Source: a bacterium (lineage in GTDB: Bacteria > CLD3 > SB21). Taken from it: a stretch of 64,000 nt of DNA. Below are positions 26,621 to 34,849 of this stretch, piece by piece. The position numbers were made by a program, and so were the translations under genes. Location: positions 1 to 64,000 of the forward strand of contig JABWCP010000014.1 in assembly GCA_013360215.1 (NCBI GenBank), written 5' to 3'. The notes below the pieces were generated by a model. The model saw only the letters and a program-made list of their open reading frames with translations, had not been told where the DNA came from and did no database searches. Numbering within the stretch: the stretch's first letter is position 1; every line of letters begins with the position of its first letter.

Positions 26621-27919
26621 TCATCCTTTATAAAACATCCATTTGGCTAATTCGGGCAACGTGATTTTTTTACCGTACATGAGGATTCCGATACGATATA
26701 TGCGACCGGCTACCCACACAGCGCTCAAAAAACCGACGATCAGCAAACTCATCGAAAGGGCCAATTGCCACCAAGGCACGCCAAAAGGTATTCGTCCTAA
26801 CATTACAATGGGTGATGAAAACGGAATCATCGATGCCCAAAATGCCACCGGCCCGTGCGGATCATTGACCGAAACCTGAAGCAGAAAAAAAGATAGAATC
26901 ACCGGTATGGTGACGGGAAATGATAACGACTGCACGTCACCGGCATCATTGGCGCCCGAGGCCGCGGCGGCGTACAATGCCGCATAAAAAAGATAACCGC
27001 CTAGAAAATAAAACACGAAGCAGAAAAATAATTCTGTAAAATTAATCGAATCCAGATTTTTCATAAATACGGTTATCGCCTCCGCATCACGGGCGTTGAT
27101 ACCGCCTTGGGCAAGTGCATCCGGAGATAGCTGACCCATCTGCGGACCCAGCAGCAGCATTGCCCCCTGAAACAGTAACGCGCCGATAGCTATCCATGAC
27201 ACGAGCTGAGTCAATCCGACGGCAGCTACGCCGAGTATCTTACCTGTTAACATTTCAAAAGGCCGCACGGACGAGACGATCACTTCCACGATGCGATTGG
27301 CTTTTTCCTCCACCACACCATTCATCACCATCACGCCGTAGATGATAAGAATGATATAAATAATGATACCCATAATAATAGCCGTCGTAAGAGCGACAAC
27401 TTTATTATCTGAAGACTCACCTTCTTCGGTCATAATGATCGTTTCAAACGAAACACGCTGTTTGATCGCATCGATCTTATCCTTAGTCATTCCGGCCTCG
27501 GATAATCGCTCTTTTTCCTGTTCACGTGACAGTTCGCTATTGATATATAAGGTTGTCGTAAACCCAAGACCGCGGGATGAAAAATATTTTACCCCATCGT
27601 TTGGATCGGTACTAGCCGCAGGAATATACAAAACACCGTCATAATTATATTTGGTGTCCCGATACACGCGTTTGAGCGAATCCAGGGGCATGGATTCGTA
27701 GAAAAACTGAACAAGCCGTGAATCCTGTAATTTCTGAATATATAACCCGCTTTCGTCTCGTACGGCAATACGTTCGGCATCGTTATTGCGCGCGATCAGA
27801 AATATCGTCACCGGCAAAAGAAGCATCAAAAAAGGTACGACCAGTGTCGTAATCAAAAATGATCGTTTGGTCACGCGGCTGATATATTCACGTTTTAAAA
27901 CAAGGCCTATTTTACGCAT
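26621..27919 (-). CDS. ABC-2 exporter permease, NatB-like
   Basis: 432 residues. Helix at about 20-42 after 'KREYISRVTKRSFLITTL', a long extracytoplasmic loop (about 45-175), then five to six helices. This is the NatB / ABC2_membrane_3 architecture, known in B. subtilis NatAB sodium export and in many uncharacterised exporters. It overlaps the ATPase gene by 8 bases. GAAGGG lies ahead of its ATG at 27919. Last gene of a sigma factor / membrane protein / ATPase / permease operon. Substrate unknown. Confidence 0.88.
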   Translation of the reverse strand: MRKIGLVLKREYISRVTKRSFLITTLVVPFLMLLLPVTIFLIARNNDAERIAVRDESGLYIQKLQDSRLVQFFYESMPLDSLKRVYRDTKYNYDGVLYIPAASTDPNDGVKYFSSRGLGFTTTLYINSELSREQEKERLSEAGMTKDKIDAIKQRVSFETIIMTEEGESSDNKVVALTTAIIMGIIIYIILIIYGVMVMNGVVEEKANRIVEVIVSSVRPFEMLTGKILGVAAVGLTQLVSWIAIGALLFQGAMLLLGPQMGQLSPDALAQGGINARDAEAITVFMKNLDSINFTELFFCFVFYFLGGYLFYAALYAAAASGANDAGDVQSLSFPVTIPVILSFFLLQVSVNDPHGPVAFWASMIPFSSPIVMLGRIPFGVPWWQLALSMSLLIVGFLSAVWVAGRIYRIGILMYGKKITLPELAKWMFYKG

Positions 27920-28826
27920 GGTTGTATCCCTTCACGTGTTCGATGAAAATTTCATTGAGCGACGGTAAAACCTCCTGAAATGCATGCATTTCCACCCGGC
28001 TCAAAAGGTGCGTTAATAATTGATTGGGCGAAACACCGGGTTGTGTTGCGATCACGGCCTCACCCGTTTTTTGAGATACGATCGAATAAACGGCATCGCC
28101 GGATTGCGGTAAAGCTCCGTCAAATTGTATGCGATAGTGATGCTTTTTGAACTGTTGTTTGATCGCTTTGACTTCACCATTAAGTATATTTTGACCTTGA
28201 TGCACCAGCGCTATACGATCGCATATTTCTTCGACTTGCTCCATACGGTGTGTGGAAAATATAATCGTCGCACCCAGTTCTTTGAGACGATGGATTTCAT
28301 CTTTGATCAGATCGGCATTGATCGGATCCAATCCGGAAAAAGGTTCGTCCAGTATAAGCAGGTCCGGTTCGTGTACGACGGTTGCAACAAATTGAACTTT
28401 CTGTTGCATCCCTTTGGATAACTCCTCTACCTTTTTATTCCACCAGTTCATGATATCCAACCGTTCAAACCAAGCTTTCACTTTTTTTTCAGCATCCCAA
28501 GATGACAACCCTCGCAACTCGGCGAGATACATCACATGATCGCCGATTTTCATTTGTTTATACAATCCTCGTTCTTCAGGCATATATCCTATTTTTTGAG
28601 TGTGTTCGGGTTTGATAGGATTCCCGTCAAAAAGAATAGCGCCTTCATCCGGCATCGTGATTTGTGTGATCATACGGATCAATGATGTTTTGCCTGCACC
28701 ATTGGGGCCAAGTAAACCGAAAATGGATTGCCGAGGCACGTCCAGAGTAATACGATCCACCGCCGTGTGCGACTGATAGCGCTTGACTACATCGCGCACA
28801 GAAAGTTTAGCATCCGTCATCGTCAT
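27912..28826 (-). CDS. ABC exporter ATP-binding protein, NatA-like
   Basis: 304 residues. Walker A 'GPNGAGKTSLIRM', Q-loop near 'IGYMPEERGLY', signature 'ELSKGMQQKVQF', Walker B 'LLILDEPFSGLD', switch histidine in 'FSTHRMEQVEE'. The Q-loop 'PEERGLY' and 'SKGMQQK' are typical of the NatA branch with a C-terminal DUF4162-like extension (about 225-304). It drives the permease encoded immediately after it. Confidence 0.93.
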   Translation of the reverse strand: MTMTDAKLSVRDVVKRYQSHTAVDRITLDVPRQSIFGLLGPNGAGKTSLIRMITQITMPDEGAILFDGNPIKPEHTQKIGYMPEERGLYKQMKIGDHVMYLAELRGLSSWDAEKKVKAWFERLDIMNWWNKKVEELSKGMQQKVQFVATVVHEPDLLILDEPFSGLDPINADLIKDEIHRLKELGATIIFSTHRMEQVEEICDRIALVHQGQNILNGEVKAIKQQFKKHHYRIQFDGALPQSGDAVYSIVSQKTGEAVIATQPGVSPNQLLTHLLSRVEMHAFQEVLPSLNEIFIEHVKGYNHA

Positions 28827-28845
28827 GATTTTCCCTCGAAAGTAA

Positions 28846-29457
28846 TTAATTATGTAAAGTCGTTTCTATGTTTTCCAAGACTTGTAACTGAGCCGCCATT
28901 TGTTGTGCATCTTTATCAAACATCCAGCGAACATAAGGGCGATAAAAAACTGTAACTACGGCGATAAAACCCATAAATCCGAGTTTGAAATACATCATAT
29001 AATTTTCGTTTACAGCCTCCATAGGTATAAACAAAACAATCAATGCAAGCACTATGCTGAAGCCGTATGCCGAACGCAGGTAGATACGAATTGTTTTTTG
29101 ATGAAGCCGAAGGTATGCCGTATGACGTGCACGCAGATCAATTCCGTAATCTAATGATGATACCCGGCGAATCAGAAGAATAAACAAAAAGCCATTGGGT
29201 ATAATAAAAAGAAAAGACGCCACTGTAATCGTCAATGAAATCAGTGGTAAATGCGATTGGACAAATAACACCGCGCCAATCATAAAAAGGATGGCCAACA
29301 TTCCGCTCAATTCAAAAAGAAGTTTTTTTCGGATACGAAGTTGCGCCGTTCGAATCCGCATTTCCAGAAGTTCACGAATATCCTTTTCATTCATACCGGT
29401 TTGAGGATAAAGCGACTGCCCTTGTTTCCAAAGTTCACGGAGTTCATCGTTTTCCAT
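28846..29457 (-). CDS. Four-helix membrane protein, candidate anti-sigma factor
   Basis: 203 residues. A cytoplasmic N-terminus of about 45 residues starts 'MENDELRELWKQGQSLY' with helical heptads. Four membrane helices follow (about 47-67, 72-95, 128-146, 155-172), then a short cytoplasmic tail. It starts inside the end of the sigma factor gene (14-base overlap), with GGAGG eight bases upstream. A membrane protein with a cytoplasmic N-terminus right after an ECF sigma gene is the usual place for an anti-sigma factor. No zinc-binding HxxxCxxC motif is present, so the assignment is inference. Confidence 0.7.
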   Translation of the reverse strand: MENDELRELWKQGQSLYPQTGMNEKDIRELLEMRIRTAQLRIRKKLLFELSGMLAILFMIGAVLFVQSHLPLISLTITVASFLFIIPNGFLFILLIRRVSSLDYGIDLRARHTAYLRLHQKTIRIYLRSAYGFSIVLALIVLFIPMEAVNENYMMYFKLGFMGFIAVVTVFYRPYVRWMFDKDAQQMAAQLQVLENIETTLHN

Positions 29458-29950
29458 GATTTCCGGCCTCCATGATTTGTTTGAGTTGTTTCTTAATACG
29501 ATTGATTTTTACGCCGACGTTGGATTCCGTCAGACCCATGATCACCGCCATATCGGCGTAACTTACTTCCTCGAGATACAAAACGATCAGCGCTTTTTCG
29601 ACGGGTTCGAGCTGCGTTATCGCCGACTCCAATCTCCGTAACGGTTCGGTGTCTTCACTTTTTTCCGGAGCCATATTTTCCAGTACGCCGTCTTCCACCC
29701 GCTCGGCGACGATCGAACGCTGCTGCTTACGTTTGTACATCAGCGCCGTATTGAGTGCCACGCGATAGAGCCACGTCGAAAACTTGGAAGCACCTTCGAA
29801 TCGCGGATACGATTTCCATGCATTGAGCAAAACTTCCTGAAAAAGATCATCCTGATCATCCGGCGTGTGCGCGTACACCCGGCATATTTTATAAATGATC
29901 CCCTGATGTGTATGCACCAGATCGAGAAAAGTTTTAGAAATAACGTCCAT
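29444..29950 (-). CDS. ECF-family RNA polymerase sigma factor
   Basis: 168 residues from the ATG at 29950, which has AAAGG just upstream; in-frame ATG (29971) and TTG (29983) starts are possible alternatives. Sigma-70 region 2 covers about 10-75 ('DDQDDLFQEVLLNAWKSYP', 'FSTWLYRVALNTALMYKR') and region 4 about 105-160 ('EKALIVLYLEEVSYADMAVI', 'TESNVGVKINRIKKQLK'). It would direct RNA polymerase to a small regulon, probably including its own operon. The following genes are a candidate anti-sigma and an ABC exporter. Confidence 0.92.
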   Translation of the reverse strand: MDVISKTFLDLVHTHQGIIYKICRVYAHTPDDQDDLFQEVLLNAWKSYPRFEGASKFSTWLYRVALNTALMYKRKQQRSIVAERVEDGVLENMAPEKSEDTEPLRRLESAITQLEPVEKALIVLYLEEVSYADMAVIMGLTESNVGVKINRIKKQLKQIMEAGNHGKR

Positions 29951-30019
29951 CCGACCTTTCGTTTTGCTCATAGGTTGCCGCAAAGTGCGAAAACTTACAA
30001 GGTTTCAAAACGAAATCGT

Positions 30020-30055
30020 ATAAAAAAGAAAACCGGGTATGAGGAAACCCGGTTT
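30020..30055 (-). terminator. Rho-independent terminator of the esterase operon
   Basis: Nine-base-pair stem AAACCGGGT (30030-30038) / ACCCGGTTT (30047-30055), followed on the minus strand by TCTTTTTTA. It isolates the sigma-factor operon from the esterase gene that ends at 30108. Confidence 0.82.
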
Positions 30056-30107
30056 ATACGATATATTGCAGGGCGCCGATATATCGCGGATACATATATA
30101 GGATAAA

Positions 30108-30962
30108 CTAAGGCGTGCGGGATTTGGTTTTGAAAAAACTCAGCACGGTTTCCGTTGTATTAAAATCATTAAAAAACCATTGATGTCCTTCTTCTTCCGG
30201 CGTCAGCAGACGGATTTCATGGCCCGATTCCAAACCATACCGATCCAACGTAGTATTTTTCCCCGCTTTTTCGCCGATCGCCGTTCGCTGCATTTTATAA
30301 TAATTGCCCCACCACGTTAATGTTTGTGGCGCAGAAAGCAGCGAAAAACTGCCTTCATTGGAACCTTGATACGGTAAAACGCCGTCATTTTTACCGTGAA
30401 TGATAAGCACCGAAGTTTTTTCTTCCGGCGCACCATAGGTGGAGAGCGGCTGATTCATCGACGATGCCACACTGGCAACAGCGGCAAAACGATGGGATAA
30501 ACGGCAAGCCACATGATGGGCAAAAAGCCCTCCCTGCGAAAATCCGACAGCATATACACGGCGCGTATTTACAGGATATTTATCTATCATCGTTTTATAT
30601 ATCGCATCAATAAACCCTATGTCGTCAATGCCGAGACGGTAAGGTTTATTACACCGGCAGCCTTCGTCCCAATTTTCGACTTTGGCATCCGGATACACAA
30701 AGATACAGGAATCACCCCACGTACTTTTGTCAAAACCGGAGAACGAACGAATACCCGCGCCGTTTCCGCCGGCGCCGTGAAAAACAAAAACGAGCGGATA
30801 TTTTTTTCCATCGCGTAGCATCGGCACCGATGTGATATATGTACGATCGGCAAAAGTCGAATCCGCCACCGTTTCGGGATACACCGGTTTGAGCGGCCCG
30901 TCTTCGCATGCCGTCATCATTGCAGCCAATGTATAGATCATAAGAAGTAAGGAATGCAGCAT
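30108..30962 (-). CDS. Lipoprotein alpha/beta-hydrolase, LpqC / PHB-depolymerase-like esterase
   Basis: 284 residues. The leader ends at a lipobox-like 'AAMMTAC' (C19), so it is probably an anchored lipoprotein. Oxyanion motif 'FVFHGAGGNGAG', nucleophile S142 in 'VGFSQGGLFA', acid D193 in 'IIHGKNDGVLPY' and H260 in 'EEGHQWFF' make a full catalytic triad. This group includes feruloyl esterases, acetyl-xylan esterases and polyhydroxybutyrate depolymerases. The substrate is not clear. It follows the propeller protein gene by 2 bases. Confidence 0.87.
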   Translation of the reverse strand: MLHSLLLMIYTLAAMMTACEDGPLKPVYPETVADSTFADRTYITSVPMLRDGKKYPLVFVFHGAGGNGAGIRSFSGFDKSTWGDSCIFVYPDAKVENWDEGCRCNKPYRLGIDDIGFIDAIYKTMIDKYPVNTRRVYAVGFSQGGLFAHHVACRLSHRFAAVASVASSMNQPLSTYGAPEEKTSVLIIHGKNDGVLPYQGSNEGSFSLLSAPQTLTWWGNYYKMQRTAIGEKAGKNTTLDRYGLESGHEIRLLTPEEEGHQWFFNDFNTTETVLSFFKTKSRTP

Positions 30963-30964
30963 AG

Positions 30965-32242
30965 TTATTTGGCCTCCGGTGTAAAGCGACGAATCATCGG
31001 AGGCGCCGCCTTGGTTATATCCAATTGATGATTTTTATCGTAAGCGCCCCACGGGCTATTGGCTATGTAGTACAAAGAACCGCTCGCCACACATCCCAAC
31101 GTAGGTTCACCTAAGAAATGAGCATTATTATCAATAACCTCAACGGAAGTGATTTTATTCCATGCCGGATCACAGCTCAATCGTAGAACACGCAACGGGC
31201 TTGTTCCATTTTGTATCGCATAAATGGCCGTGCCGTCTATCAGTAATCCATCAATGCCTCGCAACAGCGAAGACGGCTTGAAGAATAGTTTTACCGTTTC
31301 ACCTGTTTTGATGCTAAGGCGATAGATGCCGGAAACGTAATCAGCGATGACAATGTACTGCTGATCGTGCGTTACGTCGATACCTTGCAAATTCCATACG
31401 TCATCCATTGTTTTCCATTTTACCATTTTTTTCATATCCGGATCGATGTGATAAATCTCCGGCGCTTTACTGTCGCTGATAAAAACCGAACCCGAAGCCG
31501 TAACACAAAGGTCACCGAAAATATGCCCACCCGAAACTTCAAATCGAGCGACTTCATGACCGCCATCAGCATCAAAACAAACAACAGCGGCTCTCCCGTC
31601 AAGTGAATCCGTGAACCCTGACATTTCCGACATGACCGATGTTGTCACCCATAAACGACGACGCAGAGAATCTATACGCATGCCCATCACCGAATACAAA
31701 GGTTTCGACGGCTTAAAAAAAGTCGTACCCCATATCCCGTCAGAACGCCGGACTCCGATCAATCCTTTCCTAATACTTCCTGTGATCCAGCGTTTGTTTT
31801 TTTTATCAAAAGTAATCCCTTCGGGATGAAAACCACGATCATCCAGTGTAAAAGCCGTTTCAGATTTTACAATTACGGTTTGGAGTGATTCGGCTAATTG
31901 CCGGGTGGATGCAAATCGCGGATCTGTTTTTACCGCATCGAAATCCGAGTCTTCAAAAAATTTTAATCCGGCATTCACATACAATGCAGCGCGAAGCGGC
32001 GCCCATACTTTATCTGTCTGACCTGTCAACACATATCCGGCAGCAAGGTTATATAGTATTCCGTAGTTATTAGGACGCAGAGAATCGGCCCGTTCGAAAT
32101 GATAAATCATTTTTGTGTAATTTTTTTCATTGGCTGCCGTCGCGGCTTCTTTGTAATGAAACTGATACTTCTCCATACGAGTTTGGGCTTGCGTCGTAAT
32201 CGTTATTAACCAACAAAAAGCAAAAAATGAAATTCGATGCAT
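30965..32242 (-). CDS. Secreted TPR plus SMP-30/NHL-like beta-propeller protein
   Basis: 425 residues. Signal peptide about 1-19 ('FFAFCWLITITTQAQ'). A TPR region follows (about 22-115; 'ATAANEKNYTKMIYHFERAD', 'LAAGYVLTGQTDKVW'), then a six-bladed propeller resembling SMP-30/gluconolactonase (about 130-425; 'FHPEGITFDKKNKRWITGSI', 'VWNLQGIDVTHDQQYIVIAD'). The family includes lactonases with a metal-bound centre; the ligands were not verified. Probably periplasmic or extracellular. Operon partner of the esterase. Confidence 0.82.
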   Translation of the reverse strand: MHRISFFAFCWLITITTQAQTRMEKYQFHYKEAATAANEKNYTKMIYHFERADSLRPNNYGILYNLAAGYVLTGQTDKVWAPLRAALYVNAGLKFFEDSDFDAVKTDPRFASTRQLAESLQTVIVKSETAFTLDDRGFHPEGITFDKKNKRWITGSIRKGLIGVRRSDGIWGTTFFKPSKPLYSVMGMRIDSLRRRLWVTTSVMSEMSGFTDSLDGRAAVVCFDADGGHEVARFEVSGGHIFGDLCVTASGSVFISDSKAPEIYHIDPDMKKMVKWKTMDDVWNLQGIDVTHDQQYIVIADYVSGIYRLSIKTGETVKLFFKPSSLLRGIDGLLIDGTAIYAIQNGTSPLRVLRLSCDPAWNKITSVEVIDNNAHFLGEPTLGCVASGSLYYIANSPWGAYDKNHQLDITKAAPPMIRRFTPEAK

Positions 32243-32299
32243 AAAAATGTTTCCTGTTTTGATTTTTCAATCATACTTCATACGAACTGCGACTTCGTA

Positions 32300-32860
32300 T
32301 TATTTTTGAGATTCAATCATTTGTTTCAATTTTATTTTTCTACCGTCAGCGCCCAACTTTAAAGCTTTTTCCCACATTTCTTTGTAGTTATTTGTTTTAT
32401 TGCTTCTCTTGTTCTCTGCTTTAATCTGCAATTGGGCGAACTCCTCCCCATATAAATCAAGCCAAACATCATATAGATATAAGAATAATAATTCATGATC
32501 GTTAAAATCCTTTGTACGACGTTTCAAACAAAAATGAAGCCTATGTCCTAACTCATGAATCAAAGTACCTTGTTTGATAAGAGTAGGGTAACTTGATCTC
32601 AATCGCATGGGCGTGTCCGGCCCACCTGAATTACTGGGCATGTCGACGACATGCACTATTACAAGTGTATCAATAAAATTCATGCCGGAAATACGCTCCA
32701 TTGCTTCAACTATTTTTTTGCTTTCGGAATACCATATAGAGTCGTATTCATTTTTTTCTGAAACTGTAGTTGAATCGGAAGCCATAAAAATCAATTTTAG
32801 TTTTGTCTGTCCAGCGATGTGCGCCGAAAAAAGAAGAAACGTCATGACTAAAATTTTCAT
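32300..32860 (-). CDS. Secreted putative zinc metallopeptidase-like protein (HELGH)
   Basis: 186 residues from the ATG at 32860, with AAGG upstream and a signal peptide (MKILVMTFLLFSAHIAG). The zinc motif is H102-E-L-G-H106 in 'GTLIHELGHRLHF'. A third ligand could be H or E in 'FNDHELLFLYLYD' or 'LYGEEF' downstream. This is much shorter than most metallopeptidases; no known family is recognised. The longer frame to 32962 has no leader. It sits alone on the minus strand, divergent from the second LytTR system. Confidence 0.72.
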   Translation of the reverse strand: MKILVMTFLLFSAHIAGQTKLKLIFMASDSTTVSEKNEYDSIWYSESKKIVEAMERISGMNFIDTLVIVHVVDMPSNSGGPDTPMRLRSSYPTLIKQGTLIHELGHRLHFCLKRRTKDFNDHELLFLYLYDVWLDLYGEEFAQLQIKAENKRSNKTNNYKEMWEKALKLGADGRKIKLKQMIESQK

Positions 32861-33015
32861 AATCAGCCTTACCGGATATGTGAAACATGAATTGATCAAC
32901 CTGACCACACAATATACGGTGACTTTATCACTGTAAACGATATCGGTGGCGTGAAACGTCATTTTTTTGGAGGGAATGGTATGTTTATGAAGGAAAATCC
33001 AATTATATTGGTCGT

Positions 33016-34062
33016 ATGATTAATTTATTGTATCCCTCATGGTTGTGGCGCATGACGATTGCCGCATGTATCGGTTTATTTTCATATCCCGTGATCATGC
33101 TTATCCGCGGTTATACGATCGAATTGACCACAGGATATTATTATGCCGGTTTTTCTTTGTATGCTGCTTGTGCCCATGCCTGGATGATAGAGTGGCATTT
33201 ATTTAAGAATCGCCGTTTGCGGAACAAACTATCATGGCTTGATCATACCTGGTTACGTTTTTTAATTGAGCTTCCGTTGGCCTTTCTGATCGGAGCAACA
33301 GGGGTTTTTATCGGGCTGTCGGCGCTGATGCTGAGTTTTTTTGAAGCCTACAACCTCAGTCTGACACTCTGGTCATTTTACTTGACGTTGGGTATTCTGA
33401 TGTCGCTGGTATATTCCGCATTTTTTCATGTAGCCGAATTATTGCATGCCTGGCAGTCCGCAAAAGTACGTGCCGCCGAAATGGAGCAAGCCTCCGTTCG
33501 CGCACAAATGGCAGCCTTACAAAATCAAGTCAGTCCTCATTTTTTGTTTAATAGCTTAAATATGGCGCATGCTTTGATTGATCGCGACACGGAGGAGGCC
33601 AAATCGTTTATTGACCAACTCGCCGAGGTGTATCGCTACGTTCTGAAAAACCGGCAGGAGGAACTCGTTTCAGTACAAGAAGAAATCGAATTTGCTCGCC
33701 ATTATCTTGCGCTTGCTCAAATGCGATTTCAATACATCCTAATCAAAGAATCTGTTTCGCCGGATGCCCTGCAAAGGGCCATTCCTCCGGTTACGCTACA
33801 AATCCTGATTGAAAATGCCTTGCATCACAATGCCATTACGCACGAACATCCTCTGCATCTTTATATCGAATCTACGGACAACTCGCTCATTTTACGAAAT
33901 ACGCGAAACCCACGATTGCACGCTCCTGATCATTCCCACGCCGGAACAGGGTTAAACAATATTCGGCAACGTTATCTTTTTTTTACGGAACGTGCGATAC
34001 AGATTAATCAAACTGACGCGATGTTTTCAGTAACCATACCATTATTGGAATTTCCTGCATGA
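33016..34062 (+). CDS. LytS-type sensor histidine kinase (second system)
   Basis: 348 residues. Four membrane helices in the first ~140 residues with no periplasmic domain. His_kinase with H175 in 'QVSPHFLFNSLNMAHALID', and ATPase with 'LIENALHHNAI' and a G-box 'AGTGLNNIRQRY'. The ATPase domain is compact and its D-box is degenerate. It overlaps its response regulator gene by 4 bases (ATGA), which points to translational coupling. Upstream, the divergent HELGH gene shares the intergenic region. Confidence 0.92.
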   Translation: MINLLYPSWLWRMTIAACIGLFSYPVIMLIRGYTIELTTGYYYAGFSLYAACAHAWMIEWHLFKNRRLRNKLSWLDHTWLRFLIELPLAFLIGATGVFIGLSALMLSFFEAYNLSLTLWSFYLTLGILMSLVYSAFFHVAELLHAWQSAKVRAAEMEQASVRAQMAALQNQVSPHFLFNSLNMAHALIDRDTEEAKSFIDQLAEVYRYVLKNRQEELVSVQEEIEFARHYLALAQMRFQYILIKESVSPDALQRAIPPVTLQILIENALHHNAITHEHPLHLYIESTDNSLILRNTRNPRLHAPDHSHAGTGLNNIRQRYLFFTERAIQINQTDAMFSVTIPLLEFPA

Positions 34063-34811
34063 AGGTATTGATCATCGAAGACGAACCGGTCGCCGCGGAT
34101 CACGTGGCCTCGTTGCTCCGACGTATTTTGCCGGACGTCGAAATCACGGGACAAATCGCAACGGTGCGCGAAGCGGTGCACTTACTTGGACAAAATCGTT
34201 TTGATCTGATCTTATCAGATATCCAGTTAGCCGACGGGTCGTGTTTTGAGATTTTCAGACAAACCAAGGTTAACACGCCGATTATTTTTATTACAGCCTA
34301 CGATCAATATGCATTACGGGCATTCGAAGTATTCAGTGTGGATTACATACTGAAACCGGTAACCGAAAAAAAAATTGAAACAGCCTTAAACCGATTCAAA
34401 GAACGACGTGATTTGTTTTTTGCAGATTATGAAAAACTTGCGCAGCCCTCGGGTAAAGAATATAAACAACGGTTTTTGGTGCGAATTGGAAGTAAATTGA
34501 TTCCTGTGGAATGCAAAGACATACTGTTTTTTTATGCTGAAGACAAATGGATTGACCTCATAACAAAAGACAATAAGCGTTTTGTCGTAGACTTCAGCCT
34601 CAATCAATTGGAAGATTTACTTGACCCGAAGGATTTTTTTCGCATCAATCGGCAATACATCATTCACAGGCAGGCATTGATCTCCATCGCTCAGCATCAA
34701 CCGGGACAAGTAACGGCGCTTATCAAATCAAATCCATCGGAATCCCCGGTCATCAGTCGCCGAGTTACGCCCCGCTTCAAACTATGGTTATCCGAAAATA
34801 AAAAACCCTGA
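34059..34811 (+). CDS. LytTR-family response regulator (second system)
   Basis: 250 residues. The receiver (about 1-118) has E7/D8, phospho-acceptor D54 in 'ILSDIQLADG' and K99 in 'YILKPV'. LytTR domain about 145-245 ('FLVRIGSKLIPVECKDILFF', 'DFFRINRQYIIHRQALI'). It shares its layout, and 'TAYDQYALRAFEV', with the regulator at 1950-2723, so the two systems are paralogous. Its targets are unknown; the HELGH gene and the barrel-like gene are neighbours that could be regulated. Confidence 0.92.
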   Translation: MKVLIIEDEPVAADHVASLLRRILPDVEITGQIATVREAVHLLGQNRFDLILSDIQLADGSCFEIFRQTKVNTPIIFITAYDQYALRAFEVFSVDYILKPVTEKKIETALNRFKERRDLFFADYEKLAQPSGKEYKQRFLVRIGSKLIPVECKDILFFYAEDKWIDLITKDNKRFVVDFSLNQLEDLLDPKDFFRINRQYIIHRQALISIAQHQPGQVTALIKSNPSESPVISRRVTPRFKLWLSENKKP

Positions 34812-34828
34812 CGGTGACATCAGGGTTT
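34797..34828 (-). terminator. Rho-independent terminator shared between convergent genes
   Basis: Nine-base-pair stem AAACCCTGA (34803-34811) / TCAGGGTTT (34820-34828). The U-tract is good on the minus strand (TTTTTTATTTT) and weak on the plus strand. It overlaps the stop codon of the response regulator and serves chiefly the minus-strand gene ending at 34850. Confidence 0.78.
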
Positions 34829-34849
34829 ATAGTTAAATATGATGATGTA

